This document shows positions 14,441 to 22,578 of a DNA stretch of 39,955 bases, one piece after another. Source of the stretch: a virus; the IMG/VR virus record IMGVR_UViG_3300046740_000049, positions 1-39,955 of that record, one strand, 5' to 3'. Position 1 is the stretch's first letter; each line of letters begins with the position of its first letter. The notes under the pieces are model-generated. The model did not search any database, was not told the origin of the DNA, and saw only the letters and a program-made list of their open reading frames with translations. Position numbers and translations under genes: made by a program.

Positions 14441-16071
14441 AGTACACCTCCAGGTTCCACGAGAGCCTGCCAGCCGACGAAGAGGGTGTCTGCCGAGGCG
14501 CGCACCTTCATCGCCAGGGCACCGTAGCGGCCTGTGCCGGCCGCCCCCGTCCACGCCTCGAAGTTCTGCCCCGAGCCGGACCAGACGGCGTAGTCCCACA
14601 AGCCGACGTCCCAGGCACCCGAGCCCGCGCCCAGGTAAGCCGGCACGGGTCCGCCGATCTCCAGGTTCCACTCGCTGTTGATCCCGGCCTGGACGCCTGG
14701 GGCCGAGTCGGAGATGAAGCTCGGCCGCACCATCAGGAACCGCTTGACCCGGATCGCCTCGCCCAGCGGCTGGAAGGCGGTGACGACCACGCCCTGGAGG
14801 TCGGCACCAGGAACGGCATCGACCTGCCCGTCGGTGCCGCCCTCGAAGCACAGCCAGATGTTGCCGGCAAGATCGCCCGAGAACGTCTTGCCGTTGAAGC
14901 TGATGACGGTCAGCATCGGGTAGCCACGCAGGATGGCGAACGCCTTGTTGTTGACCTCGTAGACCCACTGCAGGTTCTCGATGTTGATCTCGGCACGGTT
15001 GATCATCAGCAACTGCTCGTGCGGCAGGAAGCAGATCTCCCACCAGCGCACGTCGAGCGAGCCGGCGATCTCGACCGCCAGGGCAGAGTTGATGTTCGAC
15101 GCGATCTGCGGGTTCTGCCACAGGCCGTCGCCGCGCATAAGCTCGGACATGAAGCACATGCCGCGCTCGGACAGGATCGATACGTCCTGCTGGTAGTTGG
15201 AGAAGAAACGGTTGCCGGTCGGGATGCGGCCGATGAACCAGCGACCGATCACCTGGAACTGCCCGGCCACGTCGGGATCGTCGCCACCGTAGACCAGGAC
15301 GTCGCCCTGGTTGGCGATGATGATCAACTGGTTGTTGACGCCTACGCCGCTCGACCCGTCGTAGGTCCAGTTGATCAGTGCCTGCAGGCTGCCGCCATTG
15401 GGCAGCATCGAGCCGAAGTCGAAGGGCGTGGCCGCACCAGCGTACTGCCCGAACGGCAAGTACCACGCCCTGGTGGTGTCCTTCTCGATGAACCAGACCC
15501 GATCTTTAAAGACCGTGACGAAGCTGAAGAGCGCAGGGTCGATGCCGGCGATCTGGTTGGCTCCGGCCCCGAGCGTGATGTGGGTGAACGTCGTGCCGTC
15601 GTAAATCCAGTAGCCCGCCCCAGGGCTCACCATCAGCATGACGTGGACGCCGGCATTGGTAGCGAAGTTGAGCGACACCCAGTCGCCCACGGGCGTGCCG
15701 GTCGGCACGTTCAGCACCGGAGTCGGGACGAAGCTCGACGGGTGCGAGGTGGTCACGTCGTAGAGGTCGCCGGCAGCGGTGGCGGCGAAGAGCTTGTTGA
15801 CCCCCAGCGGCGACTGGTACTTCAGCAGCGTGCGGACCTCGCCCGAGAGGTTGCTGACCCAGCGCAGGAAGCCCCTGCGCATCTGGCACCCCAGGACGCG
15901 GGGGATGAGATTCTCCAGCCGGATGGCGGTCTGCGGATCGCCCCCAGGCAGCGGCTGGGTGACATCGATCCCCTTCAACGGCGCACCGAAAGGGAACGCC
16001 TGATGGTTCTGGGTCGCGCTCGACCGGCGGGGCGTCGTGCGGCGGGGGCCGTTGTAGGGGACAAGGCTCAT
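14437..16071 (-). CDS. Tail nozzle / tail-needle-side stabilisation protein (P22 gp10-like)
   Basis: 544 residues. The N-terminal APLKGIDVTQPLPGGDPQTA, then AIRLENLIPR, RGFLRW and TLLKYQS resemble the opening of podovirus tubular nozzle (packaged-DNA stabilisation) proteins. The body alternates short strands with Trp/Tyr-Asp turns (WIYDGTTF, VWFIEKDTTRAWYLP, WLCFEGGTDG), consistent with a beta-propeller. It follows the adaptor gene, as in P22-like tails. ATGA overlap with the small upstream gene shows coupling. Operator-like CTTTAAAG is in frame as Val-Phe-Lys-Asp. Confidence 0.75.
   Translation of the reverse strand: MSLVPYNGPRRTTPRRSSATQNHQAFPFGAPLKGIDVTQPLPGGDPQTAIRLENLIPRVLGCQMRRGFLRWVSNLSGEVRTLLKYQSPLGVNKLFAATAAGDLYDVTTSHPSSFVPTPVLNVPTGTPVGDWVSLNFATNAGVHVMLMVSPGAGYWIYDGTTFTHITLGAGANQIAGIDPALFSFVTVFKDRVWFIEKDTTRAWYLPFGQYAGAATPFDFGSMLPNGGSLQALINWTYDGSSGVGVNNQLIIIANQGDVLVYGGDDPDVAGQFQVIGRWFIGRIPTGNRFFSNYQQDVSILSERGMCFMSELMRGDGLWQNPQIASNINSALAVEIAGSLDVRWWEICFLPHEQLLMINRAEINIENLQWVYEVNNKAFAILRGYPMLTVISFNGKTFSGDLAGNIWLCFEGGTDGQVDAVPGADLQGVVVTAFQPLGEAIRVKRFLMVRPSFISDSAPGVQAGINSEWNLEIGGPVPAYLGAGSGAWDVGLWDYAVWSGSGQNFEAWTGAAGTGRYGALAMKVRASADTLFVGWQALVEPGGVL
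15504..15511. promoter_or_regulatory. CTTTAAAG palindrome 7
   Basis: Inside the tail nozzle gene, minus-strand reading Val-Phe-Lys-Asp (GTC TTT AAA GAT). Confidence 0.6.
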
Positions 16072-16292
16072 TGGTAGTAGGGCCGTTGTTGAGTGCGTTG
16101 CTGCGCCATCGACTGCGCCTGGGCTTCACAGTCCTCCTGGGCTCCAGACGAGCAGACGTAGTTGCCGTGGGCGTCGGTGCAGATGTAGGTCTGGCGGCTG
16201 AAGAAGTCGCCCGACGCCGGCCCCACCTTGTTGGGATTGGGGACCATTTCGACCGTCGGAGTTATCACCCAGCCTGGAGGTAGCGTTGCCAT
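16068..16292 (-). CDS. Small hypothetical tail-module protein
   Basis: 74 residues. It has a proline-containing start (LPPGWVITPTVEMVPNPNK), three cysteines (YICTDAHGNYVCSSGAQEDC) that could form a disulfide or bind metal, and a Gln/Arg-rich end. Its stop overlaps the nozzle ATG (ATGA). The 5' end overlaps copy c of the dispersed 21-bp element on the opposite strand. Family not recognised. Confidence 0.6.
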   Translation of the reverse strand: MATLPPGWVITPTVEMVPNPNKVGPASGDFFSRQTYICTDAHGNYVCSSGAQEDCEAQAQSMAQQRTQQRPYYQ

Positions 16293-16309
16293 TTCGTTAC
16301 TGGGAATTA
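16289..16309 (+). repeat. ATTTCGTTAC-type element, copy c
   Basis: Core CCATTTCGTTACTGGGAATT. It spans the junction between two minus-strand tail genes: on that strand its ends form the adaptor stop codon and the next gene's start codon. Confidence 0.6.
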
Positions 16310-17086
16310 GTTTTGCCGCATGCCGTAGAGCGAAGCCTCGGGCAGGTTGCCGATCCCGATGTACGGGTAGTCGTGCCGGCCGCCGGCCATGTTCAGGATG
16401 TTGGCCCCCTTCTCCGCGCCGATGCGCGAGTCGTAGGCCAGCAGGAAGTCGCGCACCGCAGCCGACGAGTCGAAGCCCCGAGCCTCAAGCCACTTCATCC
16501 GCGTCAGCAGCGTCATCAGGACGCCATCAAGCTGGAACACATCGCCTGCCTTGGTGGCGATGTTCTTGTACAGGTTGGGATCGTCCGCGTCCTGCACCAG
16601 TGCCTGGGACAAGTACATGAACTTGAAGTCCTGCCCTGGCGGCGGCGGGGGGTTCAGGAACCAAAGCTGCCGCTGGCGCATCTGCCACGTCAGCGTGAAG
16701 TTGGCCGAGATCGGGAAGACCCGATAGGTCATCCAGCCCTGGGGCGCGACCGGGCCGACCGCAGGGAAGCGCATGCCCGAGTTCCACTGGGTCTGGTCGA
16801 TGAAGCGGTAGAAGTCGCCGGGCAGGTCGAAGGCGACGGTGTTCGATTCGCCGGGAATGGGCGGCACCGCCGTGTTGACGTTGATCGTGCCTTCCTTGGT
16901 GAGTTGGCTCCACTCGTAGGCATTGAGCATCTCCAGGCTGGAGACGTTCGCCACCGTGCGCATCAGGATCATGTTGGGGTCCGACGACCCGACCGGGTCG
17001 GTCGGGATCGGCAGGTTGAGCATCCCGCATACCTGCTGCATCAGCACCTGGAAGGTGCTGAAGTTGGTCATGGAGTAGGTAGTCAC
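16307..17086 (-). CDS. Head-tail adaptor (P22 gp4-like tail accessory factor)
   Basis: 259 residues. An N-terminal helical part (FSTFQVLMQQVCGMLNLPIP; LMRTVANVSSLEMLNAYEWSQL) is followed by a conserved-looking transition (TKEGTINVNTA, then VAFDLPGDFYRFIDQTQW) and a beta-rich and helical C-terminus (VFQLDGVLMTLLTRMKWLEARG). This order of helices and the PGDFYRFI block is characteristic of podovirus adaptor/gp4-like proteins that join portal to nozzle. The gene order adaptor, small protein, nozzle supports it. Confidence 0.72.
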   Translation of the reverse strand: MTTYSMTNFSTFQVLMQQVCGMLNLPIPTDPVGSSDPNMILMRTVANVSSLEMLNAYEWSQLTKEGTINVNTAVPPIPGESNTVAFDLPGDFYRFIDQTQWNSGMRFPAVGPVAPQGWMTYRVFPISANFTLTWQMRQRQLWFLNPPPPPGQDFKFMYLSQALVQDADDPNLYKNIATKAGDVFQLDGVLMTLLTRMKWLEARGFDSSAAVRDFLLAYDSRIGAEKGANILNMAGGRHDYPYIGIGNLPEASLYGMRQN

Positions 17087-17101
17087 GATGCTCCCTTGGG
17101 C

Positions 17102-17746
17102 TTAATTGCGGCGGGGCTGCTGCTGCTGGTTCTTCGCCGGGTCGTTGCTGGGGCGGGGTGACTGCCGCTCCGGCTCCGTGGCCCCCAGCGCAGCGACCTG
17201 TGCCTGCAGTGCCTGGATCTGCGCCAGGAGAGACTCGTTGCTGGAGGTGACGTTCAGGTAGCGGATCGCGGCCTGCTTGTACTCCTGGGCTCCCATGAAG
17301 TTCATCGCGGTGTCGGGCAAGCTCGCAAGCTGCTCAACGGTCACGATCTTCAGGAACTTCAGGTTCTCGACCAGGGCGGGCGTCAGGAACGGCGCGACCT
17401 TGAGCGGCGTGCCGCTGGCGGTCTGCTCCTCGCCCGCGAGGTACTGAGCCCACTTCTGCGGGAAGCGGTCCTTGTACTGCTGCCAGACGGGCTCGACCAC
17501 GATGTTGTTCTTGTCGCCAGGGATCATCACCTCGACGTAGTCCATGTCTTTAAAGACCGGACGGTTCGCCGCCTGGGACGCCAGCACGTCGATGCGGGCG
17601 AGCTTGAAGAAGCGGACGTGGAGCTTGTCGTCACCCTGCCAAGGTCCCTTCTGGTAGTCGGTTGGAGCGATGCTCCCGTTGAACTTCGACCAGTCGGTCG
17701 GGGTGCTGTTCTGCAGGGCATCAACCCCTTGCGCATCGAGTGACAT
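17102..17746 (-). CDS. Conserved phage virion-region protein of unknown function
   Basis: 214 residues from ATG at 17746, with AAGGAGA six bases upstream; the longer upstream frame lacks this. The central region (residues ~20-150) has VRFFKLARIDVLASQA, VEVMIPGDKNNIVVEPV and a helix LTPALVENLKFLKIVTVEQLASLPD. The C-terminal third is a coiled coil (SLLAQIQALQAQVAAL) ending in a disordered Gln/Arg-rich tail. Proteins of this build are common near podovirus head-tail genes, with no agreed function. CTTTAAAG is in frame as Val-Phe-Lys-Asp. Confidence 0.65.
   Translation of the reverse strand: MSLDAQGVDALQNSTPTDWSKFNGSIAPTDYQKGPWQGDDKLHVRFFKLARIDVLASQAANRPVFKDMDYVEVMIPGDKNNIVVEPVWQQYKDRFPQKWAQYLAGEEQTASGTPLKVAPFLTPALVENLKFLKIVTVEQLASLPDTAMNFMGAQEYKQAAIRYLNVTSSNESLLAQIQALQAQVAALGATEPERQSPRPSNDPAKNQQQQPRRN
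17548..17555. promoter_or_regulatory. CTTTAAAG palindrome 8
   Basis: Inside the 17102-17746 gene (Val-Phe-Lys-Asp); 12-bp palindrome with GT/AC flanks. Confidence 0.6.
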
Positions 17747-17807
17747 TTGGATTCTCCTTGTATGGGGGATGTTGGGGTAACGCGGACGGCCCATCCCCGG
17801 TAAGCCG

Positions 17808-18377
17808 TCAGATGCCCAGCGTAGGCACCGATTCGACAATGAACCGGACGTTGGTCAGGATGACGTCGGCCGCTGCGCCGGTCAGCTTCTTGGCGTGGAT
17901 CGTGTAGGTGTAGTCGGCACCGTCGGGGCTCGTGGTCCCGACGCTGAACGAGGCATTGGCGAGGTTGCCGCCGCCCTGTCCCGTGACGGTCGTGCCGCCA
18001 GGGATGTCTGCGCCATTGCGTGCCAGGGTGAACGCCACCTCGTTGCCCGCAGGCGCGTTCACGTCGCAGTAGAAGCTCAGGCGGTTGACCGTCGTCGGCA
18101 GCCCCTGCGCCAACCTCGTGACCGAGCCGGCTGCAGGGATCGCGGTGTACTCCGGCGTCAGCGACAGGATGGCGGTGTAGTGGACCGTCTGGACCGTCGT
18201 CCCCAGGGCGATCAGCGTCGTGGTGGCCGCACTCAGGATGCCGTAGCCCGGAGCGAACGAGTCGATCACGTCCTTGATCAGTTGCCGCACGTCGGCCGCG
18301 CTGATCTCCTGCGCGGTGTTGTCGGGGATCGTGGCGTCGGCCTGGGCGATCAGCGCGAGCATTGTCTTGCGGGCCAT
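17808..18377 (-). CDS. Hypothetical virion protein (head-fibre-like)
   Basis: 189 residues from ATG at 18377 with GGAGATT seven bases upstream. An N-terminal helical part (KTMLALIAQADATIPDN; ADVRQLIKDVIDSFAPG) precedes a beta-rich region with many Thr, Val and Gly (TVQTVHYTAILSLTPEYT; YTYTIHAKKLTGAAADVI). A short helical anchor plus beta-sandwich is typical of phage head-decoration or fibre proteins; here that is only an inference from composition and neighbours. Confidence 0.5.
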   Translation of the reverse strand: MARKTMLALIAQADATIPDNTAQEISAADVRQLIKDVIDSFAPGYGILSAATTTLIALGTTVQTVHYTAILSLTPEYTAIPAAGSVTRLAQGLPTTVNRLSFYCDVNAPAGNEVAFTLARNGADIPGGTTVTGQGGGNLANASFSVGTTSPDGADYTYTIHAKKLTGAAADVILTNVRFIVESVPTLGI

Positions 18378-18378
18378 G

Positions 18379-18771
18379 TCAATCTCCAATGTCGAATGAG
18401 GCGTCGAACCCGTGGTCGTATGCGCCCAGGTCCACAGGTGGCGGACTGCCACCGCTCACCGCCAGGAAACCTCCTGCCGTCAGCGGCAACCCGGCATACC
18501 AGTGGTGGGGCAGATCGTTGCTGATGCGGATCGCGCCGGTCTCGTCGGTGATCGGCCCGGTAGCCGGCACCAGGGGGTTGGTGCTGTCGGTGATCGAGCC
18601 TGCTTCCAGGTAGCCGATGGCCGCCAGAAAGATCTCGGGCGTGATGCCGGCAGCGGTGGACAGGCCGCCGTCGGCTGCGATGGGGGTGCCCCCGTTGAAC
18701 GCAATCGGGAGGTCCGCCGACAGGATGATCCGGCCTTCGGCATCGAACTTGAGGACGCCTGCGGTGAGCAT
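18379..18771 (-). CDS. Small hypothetical virion-region protein
   Basis: 130 residues, Gly/Ala/Pro/Thr-rich, with short predicted strands (VLKFDAEGRIILSA; FLAVSGGSPP). It shares one base with the preceding lectin-like gene (TGATG) and ends one base before the next gene's coding start region, carrying that gene's ribosome site in its last codons. Family not recognised; probably a virion decoration component. Confidence 0.55.
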   Translation of the reverse strand: MLTAGVLKFDAEGRIILSADLPIAFNGGTPIAADGGLSTAAGITPEIFLAAIGYLEAGSITDSTNPLVPATGPITDETGAIRISNDLPHHWYAGLPLTAGGFLAVSGGSPPPVDLGAYDHGFDASFDIGD

Positions 18772-19661
18772 CAGACAGCCCTCGTGGTCAGCCAGTTCTC
18801 AAGGTTGTCAATCTCGGCGGGGCTGCAGGGCTTGCCGACGAACACGGCAGCCATCATCTGGCTGCTGTTGCCGCATGGCCGGTTGTTGGGCGTAGCCAAG
18901 CCCTCGTAGCCCGCGAACAAGGACATCGGAGTCGCCCCATTAACCGGCACCGAACTTGCCCAGGTAGCCTGAGCGACCTGCACCTTGTTCACGCGCAGCG
19001 TGAGTGATGTCGGCGTGCAGACAGCAACAATCACTATTGGCACTCCAGCAACAACACCGCCAGCAAGATGAGCATTCCGAAGGGTGCTGCCTGGGACCCA
19101 TCCGAATGAATCCACATTGCCATCGGTGAAGATGTTCTGGGCAAGTCGCAAGGTTGGACTGTCCATGTCCATCCACTGGAAAGCATTTAGTGGGTTCCCA
19201 GGCTTGACTGCTACTGCCGAAGTCCAGCCTGCAGCACTCCCTTCGGGTATTGCGGTGTTGACAAAGCCCACGAAACTAGCAACCCCCGGTGGCCCCTCGA
19301 CACCATTCACCCGACGCACGAATGTTGTCGTTGACGTGGTCAAGGGGTTGTTGGCAGGGGCCAGATCGCTGATGCCTCGCACGGGACCGCCGACCACGGC
19401 CGGCGTCGTCCTGGCCGTGTCGCTGAACAACGTGGCCCCATTGCTCAGATCGTAGTAACTGCCGTTGAACCCGCCGACGTACAAGTCCCCTGGCGTGAAC
19501 AAGACCGGAGGTGTTGCGCCCCCTATAGCCGGATTGACGACACTGGCCGTCTCGACAGTCGGCGTGGCACCGCCGATAGCGGTGCTGCTGTAGATGTCGG
19601 CCGTCAGGCTATAAGGAACCCCAGGCTTTTCGTAGATGTCCGCGTAGGTGTCGGCGGCCAT
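18771..19661 (-). CDS. LamG/concanavalin-A-like lectin-fold virion protein
   Basis: 296 residues. The C-terminal ~170 residues read as a jelly-roll of the LamG/ConA-like class: paired strands (VIVAVCTPTSLTLRVNKVQV; MSLFAGYE), and the closing MMAAVFVGKPCSPAEIDNLENWL, the usual strand-helix end in which a residue-specific helix caps the fold. The N-terminal part has twin repeats (AIGGATPTVETASV, AIGGATPPVLF). It may bind host surface sugars from the capsid or tail. The middle (about 18880-19360) uses codons such as ATA, ATT and GTT far more than its neighbours, suggesting recent acquisition. Confidence 0.6.
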   Translation of the reverse strand: MAADTYADIYEKPGVPYSLTADIYSSTAIGGATPTVETASVVNPAIGGATPPVLFTPGDLYVGGFNGSYYDLSNGATLFSDTARTTPAVVGGPVRGISDLAPANNPLTTSTTTFVRRVNGVEGPPGVASFVGFVNTAIPEGSAAGWTSAVAVKPGNPLNAFQWMDMDSPTLRLAQNIFTDGNVDSFGWVPGSTLRNAHLAGGVVAGVPIVIVAVCTPTSLTLRVNKVQVAQATWASSVPVNGATPMSLFAGYEGLATPNNRPCGNSSQMMAAVFVGKPCSPAEIDNLENWLTTRAV

Positions 19662-19670
19662 GACACCCCC

Positions 19671-20270
19671 TTATGCCGGGACGGCACTGGCAGCGGTGCT
19701 GGACCCGAAGACCGACTGACCCGTCGCCAGGGCGACGCCCGAGCGGTTGGTGAAGCCCGTCTCGACTGCTGAACCGTTGGCGACCGCGCCGGTTGCCGTG
19801 ACCATCTTGGTCGAGAAGCCCGTGTACGCCGGGCCGGCACCGGCGTCGCGGCTGCCCACGTTGCCGGCCATGCCGATCCCGAAGCCCGTGGTGTAGGGCA
19901 CCGGGACACCGAGGGAATTCGACTTGCCCCCGCCGATGTACATGATGGTCGAGTCGCCAGCCGTGCCGTCGGGCTTGGTCACGCCTGGGATGTAGTCGTC
20001 GTTAAAGCCTGCGGCTACGATGCTGGTCGGAGCCGTCAAGCCGATGATTGGCGGCGAGCCGAAACCGATCCCGTTGGACAGCCCACCCGTCGAGGCTTCG
20101 CCGCTCGCGCTGAAGCCCGAGCCATAGGGGTTGCCGTTGTACGGCACTTGCACGTCGCGGTCGAGGGGCGAGCCCTTCGGGCCGGACAGCAGATCGAAGA
20201 TGACCGCACGCCCGGCATTCGGGTTGGCGAGGTTGTTGACTGCGGTGTCGCCTGGAAGTCCTGCGGGCAT
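19671..20270 (-). CDS. Hypothetical virion protein, Gly/Ala/Thr-rich
   Basis: 199 residues from ATG at 20270 with AGGAG seven bases upstream. It is Gly-, Ala-, Thr- and Asn-rich with little charge and many short strands (VIFDLLSG; STIMYIGGG; VPVPYTTGFGIGMAG), suggesting an extended beta structure. It lies between the capsid gene, from which a terminator separates it, and the lectin-like gene, so a capsid decoration or fibre role is plausible. I do not recognise the family. Confidence 0.55.
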   Translation of the reverse strand: MPAGLPGDTAVNNLANPNAGRAVIFDLLSGPKGSPLDRDVQVPYNGNPYGSGFSASGEASTGGLSNGIGFGSPPIIGLTAPTSIVAAGFNDDYIPGVTKPDGTAGDSTIMYIGGGKSNSLGVPVPYTTGFGIGMAGNVGSRDAGAGPAYTGFSTKMVTATGAVANGSAVETGFTNRSGVALATGQSVFGSSTAASAVPA

Positions 20271-20284
20271 GGTGTACTCCTGGT

Positions 20285-20309
20285 AAAAAAGCCGGGGCCG
20301 TAGCCCCGG
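20285..20309 (-). terminator. Intrinsic terminator after major capsid gene
   Basis: On the minus strand a 7-bp stem CCGGGGC/GCCCCGG closes a TACG (UNCG-type) tetraloop and is followed by CTTTTTT. It lies 15 bases after the capsid stop, so capsid mRNA can end here with partial read-through to the fibre and tail genes. Confidence 0.85.
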
Positions 20310-20323
20310 TGTCAAGGAGGCGT

Positions 20324-21289
20324 TTAAGCCGAGATCAGCCGACCCTGGAACTGGGAGCCCGAACAAGTCAGGTTGCCCGCCCAGGCCAGGATGCTGACTT
20401 CAGCGTCCTGGTTGACGGCGTACCGCTTGTTGGGGTTCAGCGGCACCATGTCCCGCGCCGAGTGCGGCCGCAGGAAGATGAACTTCGTGTTCAACATGAA
20501 CATGGTCTTGGCGGTGCAGAAGCCACCGATGCCGCCGTCCAGGACCACGTCGGCGTCCATGAACTTCAGCGACGGGAACCCCAGGTTGCCCACTGCAGGC
20601 GACGTGAACCGCTGCTGCGCCTGGAGCGACGCCATGTACAGGTTCCACATGACGTTGTCGCAGGCGATCAGGTCGGGACGGTCGGTGCCGCGCACGAGGC
20701 TCGCCCACAGGCCGTTCATCGCACCCTGGATCGTGGACGACGTCAGCGCGACGCCGGCAGGCACGACCTTGGACTGCCAGAACGGCCACGAGTTGCGGTC
20801 GATGCCGCCATAGGTGCCGGTCGTCGGGTCCACGGGAACTGCCGCGCCCAGGCCGGTCAGGCTCTTGCCCGCGAACGTGGTCCCCAGGCTGTAGATGCCT
20901 TCGGCCATCAGGTTCGCCATCGTTGACTCGGCCACGGTGATGCGACCCTCCAGCAGGTCGATCATCTGCTCCTTGCCGGCGTTCTGGATCTCCTCCAGGC
21001 CGGACATCGTCACCGGGCAGGCAAGCTGCTTGATGGTGAACTCGGCCGCAGACAGGACGTCAGAGGCAGCGACCGGCAGGAGGTCGTAGCCCGAGTACCA
21101 CCCGCCGTTCGCGTTCTGCGCGAAGGACAGTTCCTGGTAGATCACATTGCCGCCCGAGAACGGCTTGCGATTGCCCCGCTCGTCCAGGCGCATGTACAGG
21201 GCATTGTTCTTGGTCACGTTGTCCGCGATCTTGCGGGTGCGCGACTGGATCGTCGTGGTGACGATGTCCGAGACGTTTGGGAAGGTCAT
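20324..21289 (-). CDS. Major capsid protein
   Basis: 321 residues with GGAGA seven bases upstream. The arrangement fits an HK97-fold capsid protein of the type lacking a large delta domain: helical N-arm (SDIVTTTIQSRTRKIADNVTKNN), an E-loop-like part (FSGGNVIYQELSFAQN), a spine-helix region (SGLEEIQNAGKEQMIDLLEGR), and a C-terminal P-domain (MDADVVLDGGIGG; FMLNTKFIFLRPHSARDM). It lies directly downstream of the scaffold gene and is followed by a strong terminator, as expected for the most expressed virion gene. Confidence 0.85.
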   Translation of the reverse strand: MTFPNVSDIVTTTIQSRTRKIADNVTKNNALYMRLDERGNRKPFSGGNVIYQELSFAQNANGGWYSGYDLLPVAASDVLSAAEFTIKQLACPVTMSGLEEIQNAGKEQMIDLLEGRITVAESTMANLMAEGIYSLGTTFAGKSLTGLGAAVPVDPTTGTYGGIDRNSWPFWQSKVVPAGVALTSSTIQGAMNGLWASLVRGTDRPDLIACDNVMWNLYMASLQAQQRFTSPAVGNLGFPSLKFMDADVVLDGGIGGFCTAKTMFMLNTKFIFLRPHSARDMVPLNPNKRYAVNQDAEVSILAWAGNLTCSGSQFQGRLISA

Positions 21290-21319
21290 CGTTTTCTCCG
21301 AATGAAGTTATGCCTGGGG

Positions 21320-21327
21320 CTTTAAAG
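21320..21327. promoter_or_regulatory. CTTTAAAG palindrome 9
   Basis: In the 131-bp gap between scaffold and capsid genes; flanks give a perfect 16-bp palindrome, GGGGCTTTAAAGCCCC (21316-21331), the longest of the set. Confidence 0.65.
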
Positions 21328-21420
21328 CCCCGCCGTTCATCCGAAGTCGTTCGATGGCCGTCGGCCTGGGGGTGTCGGTGGCCTGACGGTCCTACTTCCC
21401 CCGGCCCGGTTCTACGGACC

Positions 21421-22533
21421 TCAGTATCCCGAGTGCGCTGCGATGGCCGCCTCGATACTGTCGCGTATCGACGTCGGTTCGCTCGCGACCGGGTTGCCAA
21501 CAGGTGCCGCGCCCTTGACCGATACCGCTGCGGAACGTGCCCGCTGGGCGTTCTGGGTCAATTGCCGGGCGTTGCTACCCTGCTGCCTTGCGAGCATAAC
21601 CTTGGACACCTCGGGGTGCAACATGGCTGCCCGCTCGTAAGCCTGGGCCAGGGACATCTGCCTGCCCTGGCGTTCTGCCACCTCGATGATGTCGGCCATC
21701 TCGCCGCGCAGATCCTGGAAGAACTCGTGCGCCGGGTCGTCGGCGAACACCTCAAGCTCCGAGCGGGCTTCGCCCTCGGCCTGATGGATCGTCTGCTGCT
21801 GCCGCGCCTGGGCGGCCTGATACAGGGGCGCAAGTGCCTGCTGCACCGCAGCATTGATGTCCGGTCCCTGCTGCTGCTGGGGCATCGGCTGGCCGACGAT
21901 GGCCGCGTCCAGGGTCTGGATGTCCACCCCGTAGACCTTGATTATCGAAGCCACCGTCTGCGCTTTCTCGTAGGACGTGCCCGAGCGCAGCGTGCGGGTG
22001 ACGTTCATCAGGTTGGTGACGGCCGTCAGCGGGTCCACGCCCTCCTGCTGGATGGTCGCCATGTAGGGCTGGATCGCTTGGTAGAACCGCTCTCCAAGCT
22101 GCCGGGCCGGGGCGACGTCGTTGACGAACCGGGCCATCTCCTGCTCGCGCCGGACCACCTCCTGCTGGATGGCCGGCGGGACGGTCTTCCAATGCTCCCT
22201 GGCCGTCGGCGACCAGGACTGGGGTGCCGCAACTGCCGGCTGGGCTGGCGTGGCGGGCGCAGGCGAGGCGATCGGCTGCTTGGCAAGGGTAGGGGTGCTT
22301 GGCGCACCTTCAGGGGCTCCTGGAGCCTCTGACGGCTTCTTCGCCACGAACCGGCCGAGCCCGTCGCGGCCTTCCCTGGCCTGGACGGGCTCCTTGGGCG
22401 GCTCCGCAGCCGGGGTCGAGGGCGGCTCCGCTGCGGGCGGGGTCGAGGCGGGCTCGCCGCCGTCGATGGCACTCTCGATGGTGGCGCGGAGGTCTTCGGA
22501 CGGGGACAGTTCAGGCTCGTTGTCGAGGGCCAT
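21421..22533 (-). CDS. Putative capsid scaffolding protein
   Basis: 370 residues with AAGGAGA upstream. An acidic, Pro/Ala/Glu-rich first third (EPASTPPAAEPPSTPAAEPP) is followed by a highly helical, Gln- and charge-rich body (AIQQEVVRREQEMARFVNDV; AEGEARSELEVFADDPAHEFFQDLRGEMAD split across 250-290) and a helical end. Size, composition and position just upstream of the capsid gene are those of podovirus scaffolds. The motif LRATIESAI near residue 17 recurs as IRDSIEAAI near 358. Confidence 0.75.
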   Translation of the reverse strand: MALDNEPELSPSEDLRATIESAIDGGEPASTPPAAEPPSTPAAEPPKEPVQAREGRDGLGRFVAKKPSEAPGAPEGAPSTPTLAKQPIASPAPATPAQPAVAAPQSWSPTAREHWKTVPPAIQQEVVRREQEMARFVNDVAPARQLGERFYQAIQPYMATIQQEGVDPLTAVTNLMNVTRTLRSGTSYEKAQTVASIIKVYGVDIQTLDAAIVGQPMPQQQQGPDINAAVQQALAPLYQAAQARQQQTIHQAEGEARSELEVFADDPAHEFFQDLRGEMADIIEVAERQGRQMSLAQAYERAAMLHPEVSKVMLARQQGSNARQLTQNAQRARSAAVSVKGAAPVGNPVASEPTSIRDSIEAAIAAHSGY

Positions 22534-22548
22534 TGAGGGTTCTCCTTG

Positions 22549-22569
22549 TAGTTAACCGTAACGAAATTG
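22549..22569 (-). repeat. ATTTCGTTAC-type element, copy d
   Basis: Minus-strand core CAATTTCGTTACGG, 16 bases before the scaffold ATG and just after the preceding gene, oriented with transcription. Confidence 0.6.
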
Positions 22570-22578
22570 CCAAACGGG

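Noticed and set aside
17764-17797. GGGGATG and CATCCCC inverted repeat in the gap 17747-17807
   Set aside because: The loop is about 20 bases and no T tract follows on either strand; chance pairing in GC-rich DNA is likely.
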